Positions 25,341 through 33,689 of a stretch of DNA of 40,235 bases are shown here, piece after piece. Position numbers and translations under genes: made by a program. Below the pieces are notes generated by a model. The model did not search any database, was not told the origin of the DNA, and saw only the letters and a program-made list of their open reading frames with translations. Source of the DNA: Bacillota bacterium (GTDB lineage Bacteria > Bacillota > SHA-98 > UBA4971); the NCBI GenBank assembly GCA_012689375.1, contig JAAZLO010000091.1, positions 1 to 40,235 on the forward strand, read 5' to 3'. Position 1 is the first letter of the stretch. Each line of letters begins with the position of its first letter.

Positions 25341-26114
25341 CTAAGGCTCTATTTCCAACTTAAAAAGCTTGCATGCATTAGCGGTAGTGATGTCAGCTAT
25401 ATCAGAAAAGCTGACTTTTTTTAGGCTTGCAAGGGTTTGTGCTACATGTACTACATATGAAGGCTCATTCCTTTTTCCCCTTAGAGGAACCGGGGTGAGA
25501 TAAGGGGCATCTGTTTCCAAAAGGATACGATCCAACGGTAAATCCCTGATAATCTGATGCAATTCCGACGAATCAGGAAATGTTAAGATCCCACCGACAG
25601 ATATATAAAACCCCATATCGAGGCAATCTCTTGCTTGTTTAGCATTTCCGGAAAAACAGTGTACGACACCGCCCGTATTTTGTGCCTGTTCAGATTTTAA
25701 GATATCAATAGCATCATCATAAGCATCCCTGATATGAACCACTATAGGGATCCCAAGTTCCTTTGCTATGTTTATCTGCATAGCAAACACTTGACGTTGG
25801 ATATCACGGGGCGAGAAATCATAATAATAATCAAGGCCAATCTCACCGACTGCAACAACTCCCCTGCTGCCGGCCAGGCTTTTAATTTCATTTAGTGTAG
25901 ACTCCGATCCTGAACTTGCCTCATGTGGGTGTATGCCTACAGTTGCTTTAAGCCCCGGGTAGCAAGGGGTATATTCCACTGCTTTCTTGGAACTTACTAA
26001 ATCAACGCCTATTGTTATGATTGGCCAAACTAGCCCTGATTTGGCTCTTTCCACAACCTGATCCCTATCATGTTCAAATCGCTTATGATCCAGATGCACA
26101 TGTGTGTCTATCAA
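25341..26114 (-). CDS. tatD: TatD-family metal-dependent nuclease
   Basis: TatD/YabD-type hydrolase, about 257 aa; family members act as 3'-5' exonucleases or D-aminoacyl-tRNA-processing-like enzymes. Metal residues appear as DTHVHLD (residues 3-9), GEIGLDYYYD with the bridging Glu, VVHIRDAYDDA, VVHCFSGN and ETDAPYLTP with the last Asp. TTG at 26114 gives the family-typical start and has GGAGGG 10 bases upstream. ATG at 26135 after GGGGG is an alternative that adds seven residues. It lies downstream of metG, as in Bacillus. Confidence 0.92.
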   Translation of the reverse strand: MIDTHVHLDHKRFEHDRDQVVERAKSGLVWPIITIGVDLVSSKKAVEYTPCYPGLKATVGIHPHEASSGSESTLNEIKSLAGSRGVVAVGEIGLDYYYDFSPRDIQRQVFAMQINIAKELGIPIVVHIRDAYDDAIDILKSEQAQNTGGVVHCFSGNAKQARDCLDMGFYISVGGILTFPDSSELHQIIRDLPLDRILLETDAPYLTPVPLRGKRNEPSYVVHVAQTLASLKKVSFSDIADITTANACKLFKLEIEP

Positions 26115-26161
26115 GTTTTTACTGCCCTCCCGCATAGAAGCCCCCAATTTTTAATACCTAC

Positions 26162-28165
26162 CTAACGTACTTTTGAGCCTTTTGGGAGAGGCCTGTCCAC
26201 TGTGATAATGGCAAGTTCCTTTAAATCCTTTGTCGAACCTGCCAGAAGCATCCCCTGAGATTCCACCCCTCTTATTTTGACAGGTTTCAGATTAGCCACA
26301 ACTACAATGTACTTACCTACAAGATCCTCAGGCGCATAAAACTCAGCAATACCTGCAACAAGCTGTCGTTTTTCAGTCCCAAGATCAATTTCCATCTTTA
26401 TTAGTTTGTCTGTTCCCTTAATTCTTTCCGCTGATGCTACCTCTGCTACTCTAAGATCAAGTTTTGAAAAATCATCAATAGATATTAATCCATCCATCTT
26501 TAAGACTCCTTCCTCTTCCCCTTTTATATCTCTTATAAGTTGATCAGCTTTTTGTTTTTTCTCTTTTTTCTTTTCTTTACGGGCGAGTTCAGCTAAACGG
26601 AATTCACCTTTCGTAAAATCAGAGTTTTCCATATCAAGTCTGGGGAAAAGGAGCTCTGCCTCCTTCAAATTAATTCCCGGCAATAATCCCCTTATATCAA
26701 TAACTTTATCCCACCTTATATCCTCAGCCTTTCCCTTAAGACCAAGAACATCCCAAATTTTTTCTGAGGAGTCGGGGATAAAAGGTGAAAGCATAACTGC
26801 AGCCTTAGCAATGGATTCAACAAGGTTTAGAATAACCGTAACCAGGCGCTTGTTATTACCCTCTTTTGCCAGCGCCCAAGGGGCAGAATCCTCAATATAC
26901 TTGTTAGCTGCAGTAATTAGGCCCCATATTTCATGGAGCGCACCTGAAGAATCAAGCTTTTCCATTTTTTCATGGGCAATCTGGGAAATTTCATCCCCGA
27001 GTATTCTTATTTTTTCATCCTCAGGCTCATATAAGCCTGAGGGAAGGGGTACTTCCCCTTTAAAATACTTCTTTATCATAGCAGCAGTACGGTTAATAAG
27101 ATTACCCAAATCATTGGCCAAATCAGCATTATAGGTCTCCGCTAATCCTTCGAAAGAAAAATCCCCATCCTGACCATGAGGTACTGCCTTCATAAGATAA
27201 AATCTAAGGGGATCAGCCCCAAGACTATCTATGACTTTAAGCGGGTCTACCACGATTCCTTCGGATTTTGACATTTTCAGGCCTTTAATTGTAACAAATC
27301 CATGCCCGAATATAGTTTTCGGGAGGGGTATATCAGATGCCATGAGCACCGCGGGCCAAATTACACAATGAAACCATGTAATATCTTTGCCTATGTAATG
27401 TAAGTTTGCAGGCCACCATTTCCCAAATTCATTTGCACCGGGTTTATATCCCGCACCTGTCAGATAGTTGATAAGGGCATCAAACCAAACATAGACTACC
27501 TGATCTTCATCAATTTCCCGCGGAAAGGGAACTCCCCAGGTCATTGTGGATCTAGACACACTTACATCCTGGAGCCCTCCTTTAATTCTGTTTATTACTT
27601 CATTCCTTCTCGCCGCAGGCAGAATAAACTCAGGGTTTTCGTTAATATGACGAAGCAGGGGATCCTGAAATTTTGAAAGGGCGAAAAAATAATTCGATTC
27701 TTCTACCCACTCAGGCTCTTGGCTGGGATGAAAGGGGCACTTCCCTTCAATGAGATCCTTTTCTTCAATAAACCTCTCGCATGAAACACAATAATATCCT
27801 GAGTAAATATCTTTGTAAATATACCCTCTTTCATTCGTCCGCCTGATAATATCCTGGACAGTTTTGATATGATCATCATCTGTGGTTCTGATAAACCTAT
27901 CATAGCTTATACCAAGATTATCCCAGGCGCTGCGGAAACGTCCGGCCATGATATTACAGAACTCCTTAGCGGAAAGACCTTCCGCCTCAGCTTGCCTTGC
28001 CACATTAATGCTGTGTTCATCTGTACCTGTAAGAAAATAAGTATCATACCCCGCCAATCTTTTAAAGCGCGCAATTATGTCCGCCCCGATCTTTTCATAG
28101 GCATGTCCAAGATGCGGATCACCGTTCACGTAATCTATGGCAGTCGTAATGTAATATTGAGCCAA
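26162..28165 (-). CDS. metG: Methionyl-tRNA synthetase with C-terminal tRNA-binding domain
   Basis: Charges tRNA-Met, about 667 aa. The class I catalytic core has the HIGH equivalent DPHLGHAYE near the N-terminus and LKMSKSEGIVVD near 300. The connective peptide holds a CVSC...CPFH zinc knuckle. The anticodon domain extends to about 500. A Lys-rich linker (about 530-560) leads to a Trbp111-like tRNA-binding domain, SIDDFSKLDLRVAEVASAER to GMLLAGS. TTG at 28165 has GGGG 8 bases upstream and yields the usual AQYYITTAIDYVNG start; GTG at 28174 overlaps that G-run. The leader is only about 65 bases, so no T-box is present. Confidence 0.96.
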   Translation of the reverse strand: MAQYYITTAIDYVNGDPHLGHAYEKIGADIIARFKRLAGYDTYFLTGTDEHSINVARQAEAEGLSAKEFCNIMAGRFRSAWDNLGISYDRFIRTTDDDHIKTVQDIIRRTNERGYIYKDIYSGYYCVSCERFIEEKDLIEGKCPFHPSQEPEWVEESNYFFALSKFQDPLLRHINENPEFILPAARRNEVINRIKGGLQDVSVSRSTMTWGVPFPREIDEDQVVYVWFDALINYLTGAGYKPGANEFGKWWPANLHYIGKDITWFHCVIWPAVLMASDIPLPKTIFGHGFVTIKGLKMSKSEGIVVDPLKVIDSLGADPLRFYLMKAVPHGQDGDFSFEGLAETYNADLANDLGNLINRTAAMIKKYFKGEVPLPSGLYEPEDEKIRILGDEISQIAHEKMEKLDSSGALHEIWGLITAANKYIEDSAPWALAKEGNNKRLVTVILNLVESIAKAAVMLSPFIPDSSEKIWDVLGLKGKAEDIRWDKVIDIRGLLPGINLKEAELLFPRLDMENSDFTKGEFRLAELARKEKKKEKKQKADQLIRDIKGEEEGVLKMDGLISIDDFSKLDLRVAEVASAERIKGTDKLIKMEIDLGTEKRQLVAGIAEFYAPEDLVGKYIVVVANLKPVKIRGVESQGMLLAGSTKDLKELAIITVDRPLPKGSKVR

Positions 28166-28238
28166 TAAGAACACCCCTTGTCATTACGGCGTATACTAAT
28201 TTATTCCTAATGAAGGTAAATGGGTTTGTATTGCCCTC

Positions 28239-28267
28239 AATATATCCCCCGTGTTTATCTATGTCAA
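28239..28267 (-). promoter_or_regulatory. metG promoter
   Basis: On the minus strand TTGACA (28262-28267) and TATATT (28239-28244) are 17 bases apart. It would give a short leader without space for a T-box riboswitch. Confidence 0.75.
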
Positions 28268-28396
28268 GTGAAGCCCCTGTACAACACATTAATCCCATGC
28301 ATAAGCAAGCATATGATTGAAACGTTCTATGTGGTTTGTATATTATGGGCTATTTCGCACCTTATGGGAACCAGACCACAAATTATCAATTTATCC

Positions 28397-28425
28397 TTGA
28401 CTTGTCTTGGAAAATAAAGTATAGT
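28397..28425 (+). promoter_or_regulatory. abrB promoter
   Basis: TTGACT (28397-28402) and TATAGT (28420-28425) are 17 bases apart, a good sigmaA promoter for the abrB gene at 28488. The metG promoter lies about 130 bases away in the opposite direction. Confidence 0.8.
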
Positions 28426-28433
28426 TGGAACGT

Positions 28434-28448
28434 GGACTTTCCAAGTCC
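28434..28448. promoter_or_regulatory. Palindrome at the abrB transcription start
   Basis: GGACTT (28434-28439) and AAGTCC (28443-28448) are perfect arms around TCC. The element sits just downstream of the -10, at about +2 to +16. It could be an operator or a leader hairpin controlling abrB. Confidence 0.5.
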
Positions 28449-28487
28449 TAACATGCTGAAGGGCTTGAAAAGGAGGGAGCTGCTACT

Positions 28488-28730
28488 ATGAAATCAACAG
28501 GTATTGTCCGAAAAGTCGATGAACTAGGCCGTGTCGTAATTCCTATAGAACTGCGCAGGACCCTACAGATTGAAGAAAAGGATGCCCTTGAAATCTATGT
28601 CGATGGTGAAAGGATTGTTCTTAAGAAATATCAGCCTGCTTGCATATTCTGTGGGAATGCCGATAATGTCAGAGTTTTCAAGGATAAAAATATCTGTAGA
28701 GATTGCCTGGAAGAAATGAAAGCCTTATAG
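28488..28730 (+). CDS. abrB: AbrB/SpoVT transition-state regulator with zinc-ribbon tail
   Basis: DNA-binding regulator of the transition to stationary phase and sporulation, 80 aa. Residues 1-50 (MKSTGIVRKVDELGRVVIPI onward) are the swapped-hairpin DNA-binding domain and match Bacillus AbrB closely. The C-terminus differs: CIFCGNADNVRVFKDKNICR followed by DC forms a CxxC-CxxC zinc-ribbon-like module, as in clostridial AbrB. AGGAGG lies 11 bases before the ATG. The gene is inverted relative to rsmI and metG, as in Bacillus. Its terminator overlaps the rsmI stop. Confidence 0.95.
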   Translation: MKSTGIVRKVDELGRVVIPIELRRTLQIEEKDALEIYVDGERIVLKKYQPACIFCGNADNVRVFKDKNICRDCLEEMKAL

Positions 28731-28801
28731 TGAAATAACAGGGATCTCAAAAACCCATAAGTTATCTGACGTTTTTCAATAAATAATTGTAATACCTGCT
28801 A

Positions 28802-28832
28802 GGGTACCATCATTTTATTGGTACCCTTTTTC
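28802..28832 (+). terminator. Rho-independent terminator of abrB
   Basis: GGGTACCA (28802-28809) pairs with TGGTACCC (28819-28826) around a 9-base AT loop, followed by TTTTTC. It lies about 70 bases past the abrB stop. The rsmI stop codon, on the other strand, is inside the loop. Confidence 0.85.
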
Positions 28833-29516
28833 TTTACGTCCCCCTTCAATTACAATGGTTATTTCACCCTTCACCGTCCTTTGAGAAAAGACTTCCAGGA
28901 TTTCCCCGAGAGTCCCTTTAATAACTTCTTCATGGAGTTTAGTAAGCTCCCTGGTAACAACTGACTTTCTGTCACTGCCTAGTGTAGATATAAGATCTGA
29001 CAGAGTCGTCAACAACCTGTAAGGTGACTCATAAATAACGCTGACTTTCGTCTCAGACGCCAAAGCACCTAAAATCTTATTACGCCGTTTACCTTTTCTG
29101 GGCAAGAACCCGAAAAATACAAATTTGTCAGCTGAAAACCCTGATACGGAAAGGGCTGATGCAACGGCAGACGGCCCAGGTACAGATGTAACTTTCACAT
29201 TATTGGAAAGAGCCGCATTAACCAAATAAGATCCGGGATCTGAGATTCCCGGCATCCCCGCGTCAGTCACAAGGGCTATGTCCTTCCCCTCTTTGAGCAT
29301 TTCTATAAGCTGGGGAGTCCTGGAAAACTCATTATGTTCATGATAGCTTATAGTTTTAGTGGAAATTTCATAATGAGAAAGGAGCTTCCTTGTCCTTCGG
29401 GTATCCTCAGCCGCTATAATATTTACATTACGAAAAACATCCAAAGCACGAAGGGTAATATCTGAGAGATTACCTATAGGCGTTCCACAAACATAAAGTG
29501 TGCCAAAAGAGGTCAT
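28815..29516 (-). CDS. rsmI: 16S rRNA 2'-O-methyltransferase RsmI
   Basis: Methylates the 2'-OH of C1402 in 16S rRNA, 233 aa. SAM-fold motifs are GTLYVCGTPIGNLSDIT at the start, AAEDTRRTRKLLSHY, VTDAGMPGISDPG (about 85-97) and VPGPSAVASALSVSGF. The protein is about 45-50 residues shorter than E. coli or Bacillus RsmI and lacks the small C-terminal helical domain, ending soon after GEITIVIEGG. GGAGG precedes the ATG. It follows ricT by 5 bases. Confidence 0.95.
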   Translation of the reverse strand: MTSFGTLYVCGTPIGNLSDITLRALDVFRNVNIIAAEDTRRTRKLLSHYEISTKTISYHEHNEFSRTPQLIEMLKEGKDIALVTDAGMPGISDPGSYLVNAALSNNVKVTSVPGPSAVASALSVSGFSADKFVFFGFLPRKGKRRNKILGALASETKVSVIYESPYRLLTTLSDLISTLGSDRKSVVTRELTKLHEEVIKGTLGEILEVFSQRTVKGEITIVIEGGRKEKGYQ

Positions 29517-29521
29517 TGATA

Positions 29522-30709
29522 TTACCTCCCACCGGATTCCCGGGGTTTTCCTGAAAACGTCCTAGGTTTTCTTCTTCGCCTTTGCCTTGGCCCGGCTCCC
29601 CGATCAGGCTTATCATTTGCTACGGATTTTGATTTATCAGTTTTTGTTCTCCCGGTCTGTCTTTTCATACTTTTCGTAGGTACACCCTGCTTTTTTTCAG
29701 TCGGTTCAGACTTTTTTTGCCTTTTTCCAACCGGGCTTTGTCTTCGCCTTTTTGTTTTTTTAGATCGTCGTTTTGGAGACACTACTTTCGTAGGTGAACC
29801 GGCTTTCTTTTCTTTATCCTTAACCGGCTCCCGGCGTGTAGTTCCAGGGACATCCCGGCAAGGCACCTCCCCCTCACCGGAAACAGCAGTACTGCCATTA
29901 TGATCTAATTTGACATCGCCATTTTTCTTGCGAACATTTACACTTACTATGGTACCGTCATCCAACTGAACCATAGCTACCCCCGAAAGGATATTCAGAT
30001 CTACGATTTTCCCTGTACCCTTGGATGTCTGATATTTACTTCCGACAGAAGGAAGGCCTTTTCGTAAACTTTGATATGCTTCATGTTCATACCTCAGGCA
30101 ACACATAAGACGCCCGCACATCCCTGAAATCTTTGAAGGATTTAATGAAAGATTTTGATCCTTTGCTATCCTAATGGACACAGGTTCGAAATCCTCCAAG
30201 AATGTAACACAGCATAATGGCCTTCCGCAGGTTCCAAGTCCGCCTACCATCTTGGCTTCGTCTCTGACACCAATTTGGCGGAGTTCAATACGGGTTTTAA
30301 AAATACCTGCCAGATCACGTACAAGCTCCCTAAAATCAACCCTTCCATCCGAAGTAAAGAAGAATATTATTTTAGTATTATCAAATGCATACTCAACGTC
30401 TACAAGCTTCATAGGTAACTTATGTGCTTCTATCCTATCCAAAGCTATTTCAAAGGCCCTTTCCTGCTTTTCTTTGTTTATCTCAACACGATCCTCATCA
30501 TCAAGGGTCGCCTTTCTGACAACCTTTTTTAAAGGGGGTGTAATTTTATCTTCAGTTACCATTTCAACGGCACCTACAACCTCTCCAAATTTTAGCCCCC
30601 TTACAGTTTCGACGATTACTTTATCTCCGTCAGTTAGTTTTATATCCTCAGGATCAAAATAATAGATCTTGCCTGCATTCCTAAATCTGATTCCAATCAC
30701 TTTCACCAT
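29522..30709 (-). CDS. ricT: PSP1-domain protein RicT/YaaT with long basic tail
   Basis: Subunit of the Y-complex (RicA/F/T) that in Bacillus promotes RNA maturation and sporulation; 395 aa, versus about 275 in Bacillus. The PSP1 core spans about residues 1-270. It has the Cys pairs used for iron-sulfur binding: CGRPLCC (161-167) and CGRLMCCLRYE (198-208). Residues from about 275 to the end are a low-complexity Lys/Arg/Pro/Ser tail, ending RQRRRRKPRTFSGK, absent from Bacillus RicT and probably nucleic-acid binding. AAAGGGG lies about 10 bases before the ATG. It follows holB by 38 bases. Partners RicA and RicF are not in the window. Confidence 0.92.
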   Translation of the reverse strand: MVKVIGIRFRNAGKIYYFDPEDIKLTDGDKVIVETVRGLKFGEVVGAVEMVTEDKITPPLKKVVRKATLDDEDRVEINKEKQERAFEIALDRIEAHKLPMKLVDVEYAFDNTKIIFFFTSDGRVDFRELVRDLAGIFKTRIELRQIGVRDEAKMVGGLGTCGRPLCCVTFLEDFEPVSIRIAKDQNLSLNPSKISGMCGRLMCCLRYEHEAYQSLRKGLPSVGSKYQTSKGTGKIVDLNILSGVAMVQLDDGTIVSVNVRKKNGDVKLDHNGSTAVSGEGEVPCRDVPGTTRREPVKDKEKKAGSPTKVVSPKRRSKKTKRRRQSPVGKRQKKSEPTEKKQGVPTKSMKRQTGRTKTDKSKSVANDKPDRGAGPRQRRRRKPRTFSGKPRESGGR

Positions 30710-30747
30710 AATTTTAAAAGCCCCTTTTCAGAACGTGTCTGCCGGCA

Positions 30748-31731
30748 TTAAAAAATATGTTTCTTTCTTAGATCAAACAATAAAGCCTCGAGGATTAATC
30801 TTATATTAGCGTTTTGTCTTACCCATTTCCTATACTCTTCAATGCGATCAATAATTTTAATAAGTGTATCAATTTCATATAGCTTGCTGTCACAGGTAAG
30901 ACTTGTTTTAATACCGGCTTCCTGATTCTGTGTACCAGAGACAGCGAGGTTTATATCACCGGTCATTTTGAATACTAAAACATCCCGAAACCAGCCTGCT
31001 GCAGTTACTAACAATTCTTCCAGCTTAAGCCTAGATTTCCCCGCTCCCCCATCAGCCTGCAGCATCTTTTCGATAGTTTCGGCCTCTTCCAGCACCTGTA
31101 CTGGAGAATACATATATGCATTACGCAACTTTTCCATAATAGAATTAAAGCCTTCCGAAGCCCGATCATGCTCAAGAATTACCCGTACCTGCCTACATCT
31201 TGATCTTATTGTAGGCAGAAGCCCCCTTGGATTTCCGGTTGCAAGGATAAATACTACATTTTCAGGTGGCTCCTCAAGTAGTTTCAAAAAGCTATTTTGT
31301 GCTTCCTGGGTCATTTTTTCCGCACATTCCAAAATAGTTACACGGAACCCCTTATCATGTCTGGGCTTATATGACATATCACGCCGGATATCACGTATCT
31401 GGTGGATTTTAATGGATAATCCATCGGGTAATATTACTTTAACATCAGGGTGATTACCTCCCTGGATTAATTGACAGGATAAACATTTGCCACAGGCGGA
31501 ATCTTGTAAAGGTGCTTGACAATTAAGCCTAGCTGCAAAAGCAACAGCACCTGATGCCCATGATATTTCATTATGTTCATCCGACATAAAACCCGGATTA
31601 AAAGCTACAAAAAGGTAGGCATGGGAAATCCGGCCTGTATAAACAGAACCGGCAAGATCCCTGTTTATCCGGGAAACCGGAGTTGTAATATCAACACCCA
31701 AATTATGACCTCTCCCTGGCATTCCTTTCAC
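30748..31731 (-). CDS. holB: DNA polymerase III delta' subunit
   Basis: Clamp-loader subunit, 327 aa. The N-terminal AAA+ module has SHAYLFVAFNPG, a zinc cluster of C71, C80, C83 and C86, and the sensor/Walker B region KMTQEAQNSFLKLLEEPPEN followed by ATGNPRGLLPTIRSRC, the SRC motif. The Walker A stretch GxxGxGK expected at about 43-62 is absent and replaced by an unrelated segment, so it probably cannot bind ATP in the standard way. The GTG start overlaps the darA stop (GTGA). It sits between darA and ricT, as in Bacillus. Confidence 0.9.
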   Translation of the reverse strand: MKGMPGRGHNLGVDITTPVSRINRDLAGSVYTGRISHAYLFVAFNPGFMSDEHNEISWASGAVAFAARLNCQAPLQDSACGKCLSCQLIQGGNHPDVKVILPDGLSIKIHQIRDIRRDMSYKPRHDKGFRVTILECAEKMTQEAQNSFLKLLEEPPENVVFILATGNPRGLLPTIRSRCRQVRVILEHDRASEGFNSIMEKLRNAYMYSPVQVLEEAETIEKMLQADGGAGKSRLKLEELLVTAAGWFRDVLVFKMTGDINLAVSGTQNQEAGIKTSLTCDSKLYEIDTLIKIIDRIEEYRKWVRQNANIRLILEALLFDLRKKHIF

Positions 31732-32057
31732 ACTCTCTCAAATTGAGTTACATCCAAAACAAAGATTGTAGCACCCCCAATGGGAACCTCTATAGGTTGT
31801 CCAACATAGGATTCGGTTGATCTCCCTATAATCGAAACAGGTGGGGTCATTTGTGTCCTGCTCCTACAAACGGATTTAACTATATCAACGACATCGTCGA
31901 TCTCATGATCTTCGATACCTATAAGCAAAGTAGTATTCCCTTGTCTGAGGAATCCCCCTGTGGTTGCAAGTTTTGTTGCTCTGAATCCCCGATCCATAAG
32001 CACATCCATAAGCACGTTGGAATCCTGATCCTGCACAACAGCAACAACCAATTTCAT
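31728..32057 (-). CDS. darA: Cyclic-di-AMP receptor DarA (PstA/YaaQ)
   Basis: PII-like trimeric c-di-AMP-binding protein, 109 aa. Typical features are MKLVVAVVQDQDSNVLMDVL, the T-loop-proximal TKLATTGGFLRQGNTTLLIG (about 29-48) and a C-terminal GGATIFVLDVTQFERV. The TTGGFLR-GNTTLL stretch forms the nucleotide site in PstA. AAGGAGG lies 7 bases before the ATG. It lies in the tmk-darA-holB-ricT neighbourhood of Bacillus, without tmk here. Confidence 0.95.
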   Translation of the reverse strand: MKLVVAVVQDQDSNVLMDVLMDRGFRATKLATTGGFLRQGNTTLLIGIEDHEIDDVVDIVKSVCRSRTQMTPPVSIIGRSTESYVGQPIEVPIGGATIFVLDVTQFERV

Positions 32058-32099
32058 ATGGGAACCTCCTTCCCGGTTCCTCCAGTTTTCGTTATCCTA

Positions 32100-33689
32100 T
32101 TAACCCCGATAATAGACCACTCTTCTGTTAGGTTCTTTCCCCACACTTACTGATTTAACATGGTACTTACTTGCCAGCCGGTGTTGAAGTTTACGCACAT
32201 AGGAATTCTGCGGGTTTAGTTCAATTGAACCATCATATGTTTCGACCTTGGAAAGAGCATCCTCTGCTTCTTTCAGAGCGTCTTCATGACTTGATGATCT
32301 TTCTCCCTGAAAGGCTTCCTTTAAAAAGTCGGTAATTTGAGCCACAGTGTTACTGCGAATCACATGAATGGGAAGACCCCGTTTTTCTGCCTCCCGGATG
32401 GCTTTTGGCATCCTACGGTATTGCCCTTTAAGAGTAAGGACCACATCTGCCTGTCTTAATTCCTTGGAAATAATCACAGGCAATCCAGTGGTACGAATTG
32501 CACTTTCAATCCTGTTTCTACTTACTGCATACGGGAATAGCCTTAAAATTCCATTATATAACTTAGGAACAGGACCTGAGCCTGTCCAAACCAGATCTAA
32601 ATGTCCCGAATGTATCCTTTCCCGTTTATGATCCCCAACTACAAGATCCGGAACCTCCCCGGGATACTGAACGTGGAATTCCTCTTCTTCAACTACCTCT
32701 ATTTCGCCGTCTACGGATCGACGCCTTATTTCCGGTCTGGGGGGAATCCCCCGAAGAAGAAGATCAACTGTTTTTGCCACATCATGGTGGATGGCATATC
32801 CGTCACGATCCAAGATTTCAATAACAACATCAAAAGTAGGGGGGGCCTTTCTTTCCAAGACTGTTTTTTGTGTACCCCTCTTTCGTGCTTCTTCATCGCC
32901 CAGGGTAACCGCCTGTATACCCCCTACTAAATCAGACAATGTAGGATTTAAAACAAGATTTTCCAGAGTATTCCCATGGGCGGTACCGATAAGCTGAACA
33001 CCGCGTTCAGCTATGGTTCTTGCAGCTTGGGCTTCAGCTTCTGTCCCTATTTCATCAATTACGACTACCTCAGGCATATGGTTTTCGACTGCCTCAATCA
33101 TTACATCGGCCTGCCTTTGGGATGCAGGAACCTGCATCCTGCGTGCACGCCCGATAGCCGGGTGGGGGATATCACCATCACCCGCAATTTCATTCGAAGT
33201 ATCCACAATAACAACACGCTTATTAAATGCATCACTGAGCACACGTGCAACTTCCCTAAGGAGGGTGGTTTTACCAACACCAGGCTTACCGAGAAGCAAT
33301 ATACTTTTATCTTGTTCAACCACATCACGAACAACATCAATTGTACCGTAAACGGCCCTTCCGATTCTGCATGTAAGCCCGATAATATCTTCGTAACGAT
33401 TACGTATCGCTGAAATCCTGTGGAGTGTCCTCTCAATGCCGGCACGATTATCATGCCCGAAGGCTCCTACCCGCTTCGTGAGAAATTCAATATCCTCACG
33501 CTCAATTGGTTTTTCATCTAAATAGACGAATCTGCCCCCAAGAAACCGGGCCTCAGGCTGCCTTCCGAGATCAAGAACAATTTCCAAGAGATCCTCCAAC
33601 CCGTCTGAATTACCTATTCTATCCCTAAGCTTTGGTGGAAGCACCTCCAGCAGTTCATCAAGATCATCAGTTATTTCCCGTCGAGCCAC
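32100..33689 (-). CDS. Ycf45/SpoIIIAA-like AAA ATPase with R3H domain
   Basis: Predicted cytoplasmic nucleic-acid-linked ATPase, 529 aa. An N-terminal region (1-125) resembles SpoIIIAA. Walker A GKPGVGKTT is at 134-142 and Walker B VVVIDEIGTEAEAQAARTIA at about 208-227. A central part with HVIRSNT follows, then a C-terminal R3H module, NSYVRKLQHRLASKYHV, with the Arg-x3-His pair. This architecture is shared with plastid/cyanobacterial Ycf45 and some anaerobic Firmicutes; the function is unknown. The start is GTG at 33689 with no good ribosome site directly upstream. It sits between gin and darA, where Bacillus has other genes. Confidence 0.85.
   Translation of the reverse strand: MARREITDDLDELLEVLPPKLRDRIGNSDGLEDLLEIVLDLGRQPEARFLGGRFVYLDEKPIEREDIEFLTKRVGAFGHDNRAGIERTLHRISAIRNRYEDIIGLTCRIGRAVYGTIDVVRDVVEQDKSILLLGKPGVGKTTLLREVARVLSDAFNKRVVIVDTSNEIAGDGDIPHPAIGRARRMQVPASQRQADVMIEAVENHMPEVVVIDEIGTEAEAQAARTIAERGVQLIGTAHGNTLENLVLNPTLSDLVGGIQAVTLGDEEARKRGTQKTVLERKAPPTFDVVIEILDRDGYAIHHDVAKTVDLLLRGIPPRPEIRRRSVDGEIEVVEEEEFHVQYPGEVPDLVVGDHKRERIHSGHLDLVWTGSGPVPKLYNGILRLFPYAVSRNRIESAIRTTGLPVIISKELRQADVVLTLKGQYRRMPKAIREAEKRGLPIHVIRSNTVAQITDFLKEAFQGERSSSHEDALKEAEDALSKVETYDGSIELNPQNSYVRKLQHRLASKYHVKSVSVGKEPNRRVVYYRG

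Noticed and set aside
28175-28400. Possible T-box leader for metG.
   Set aside because: The metG promoter at 28239-28267 leaves only about 65 bases of leader, with no T-box sequence (TGGNACC-like) or terminator.
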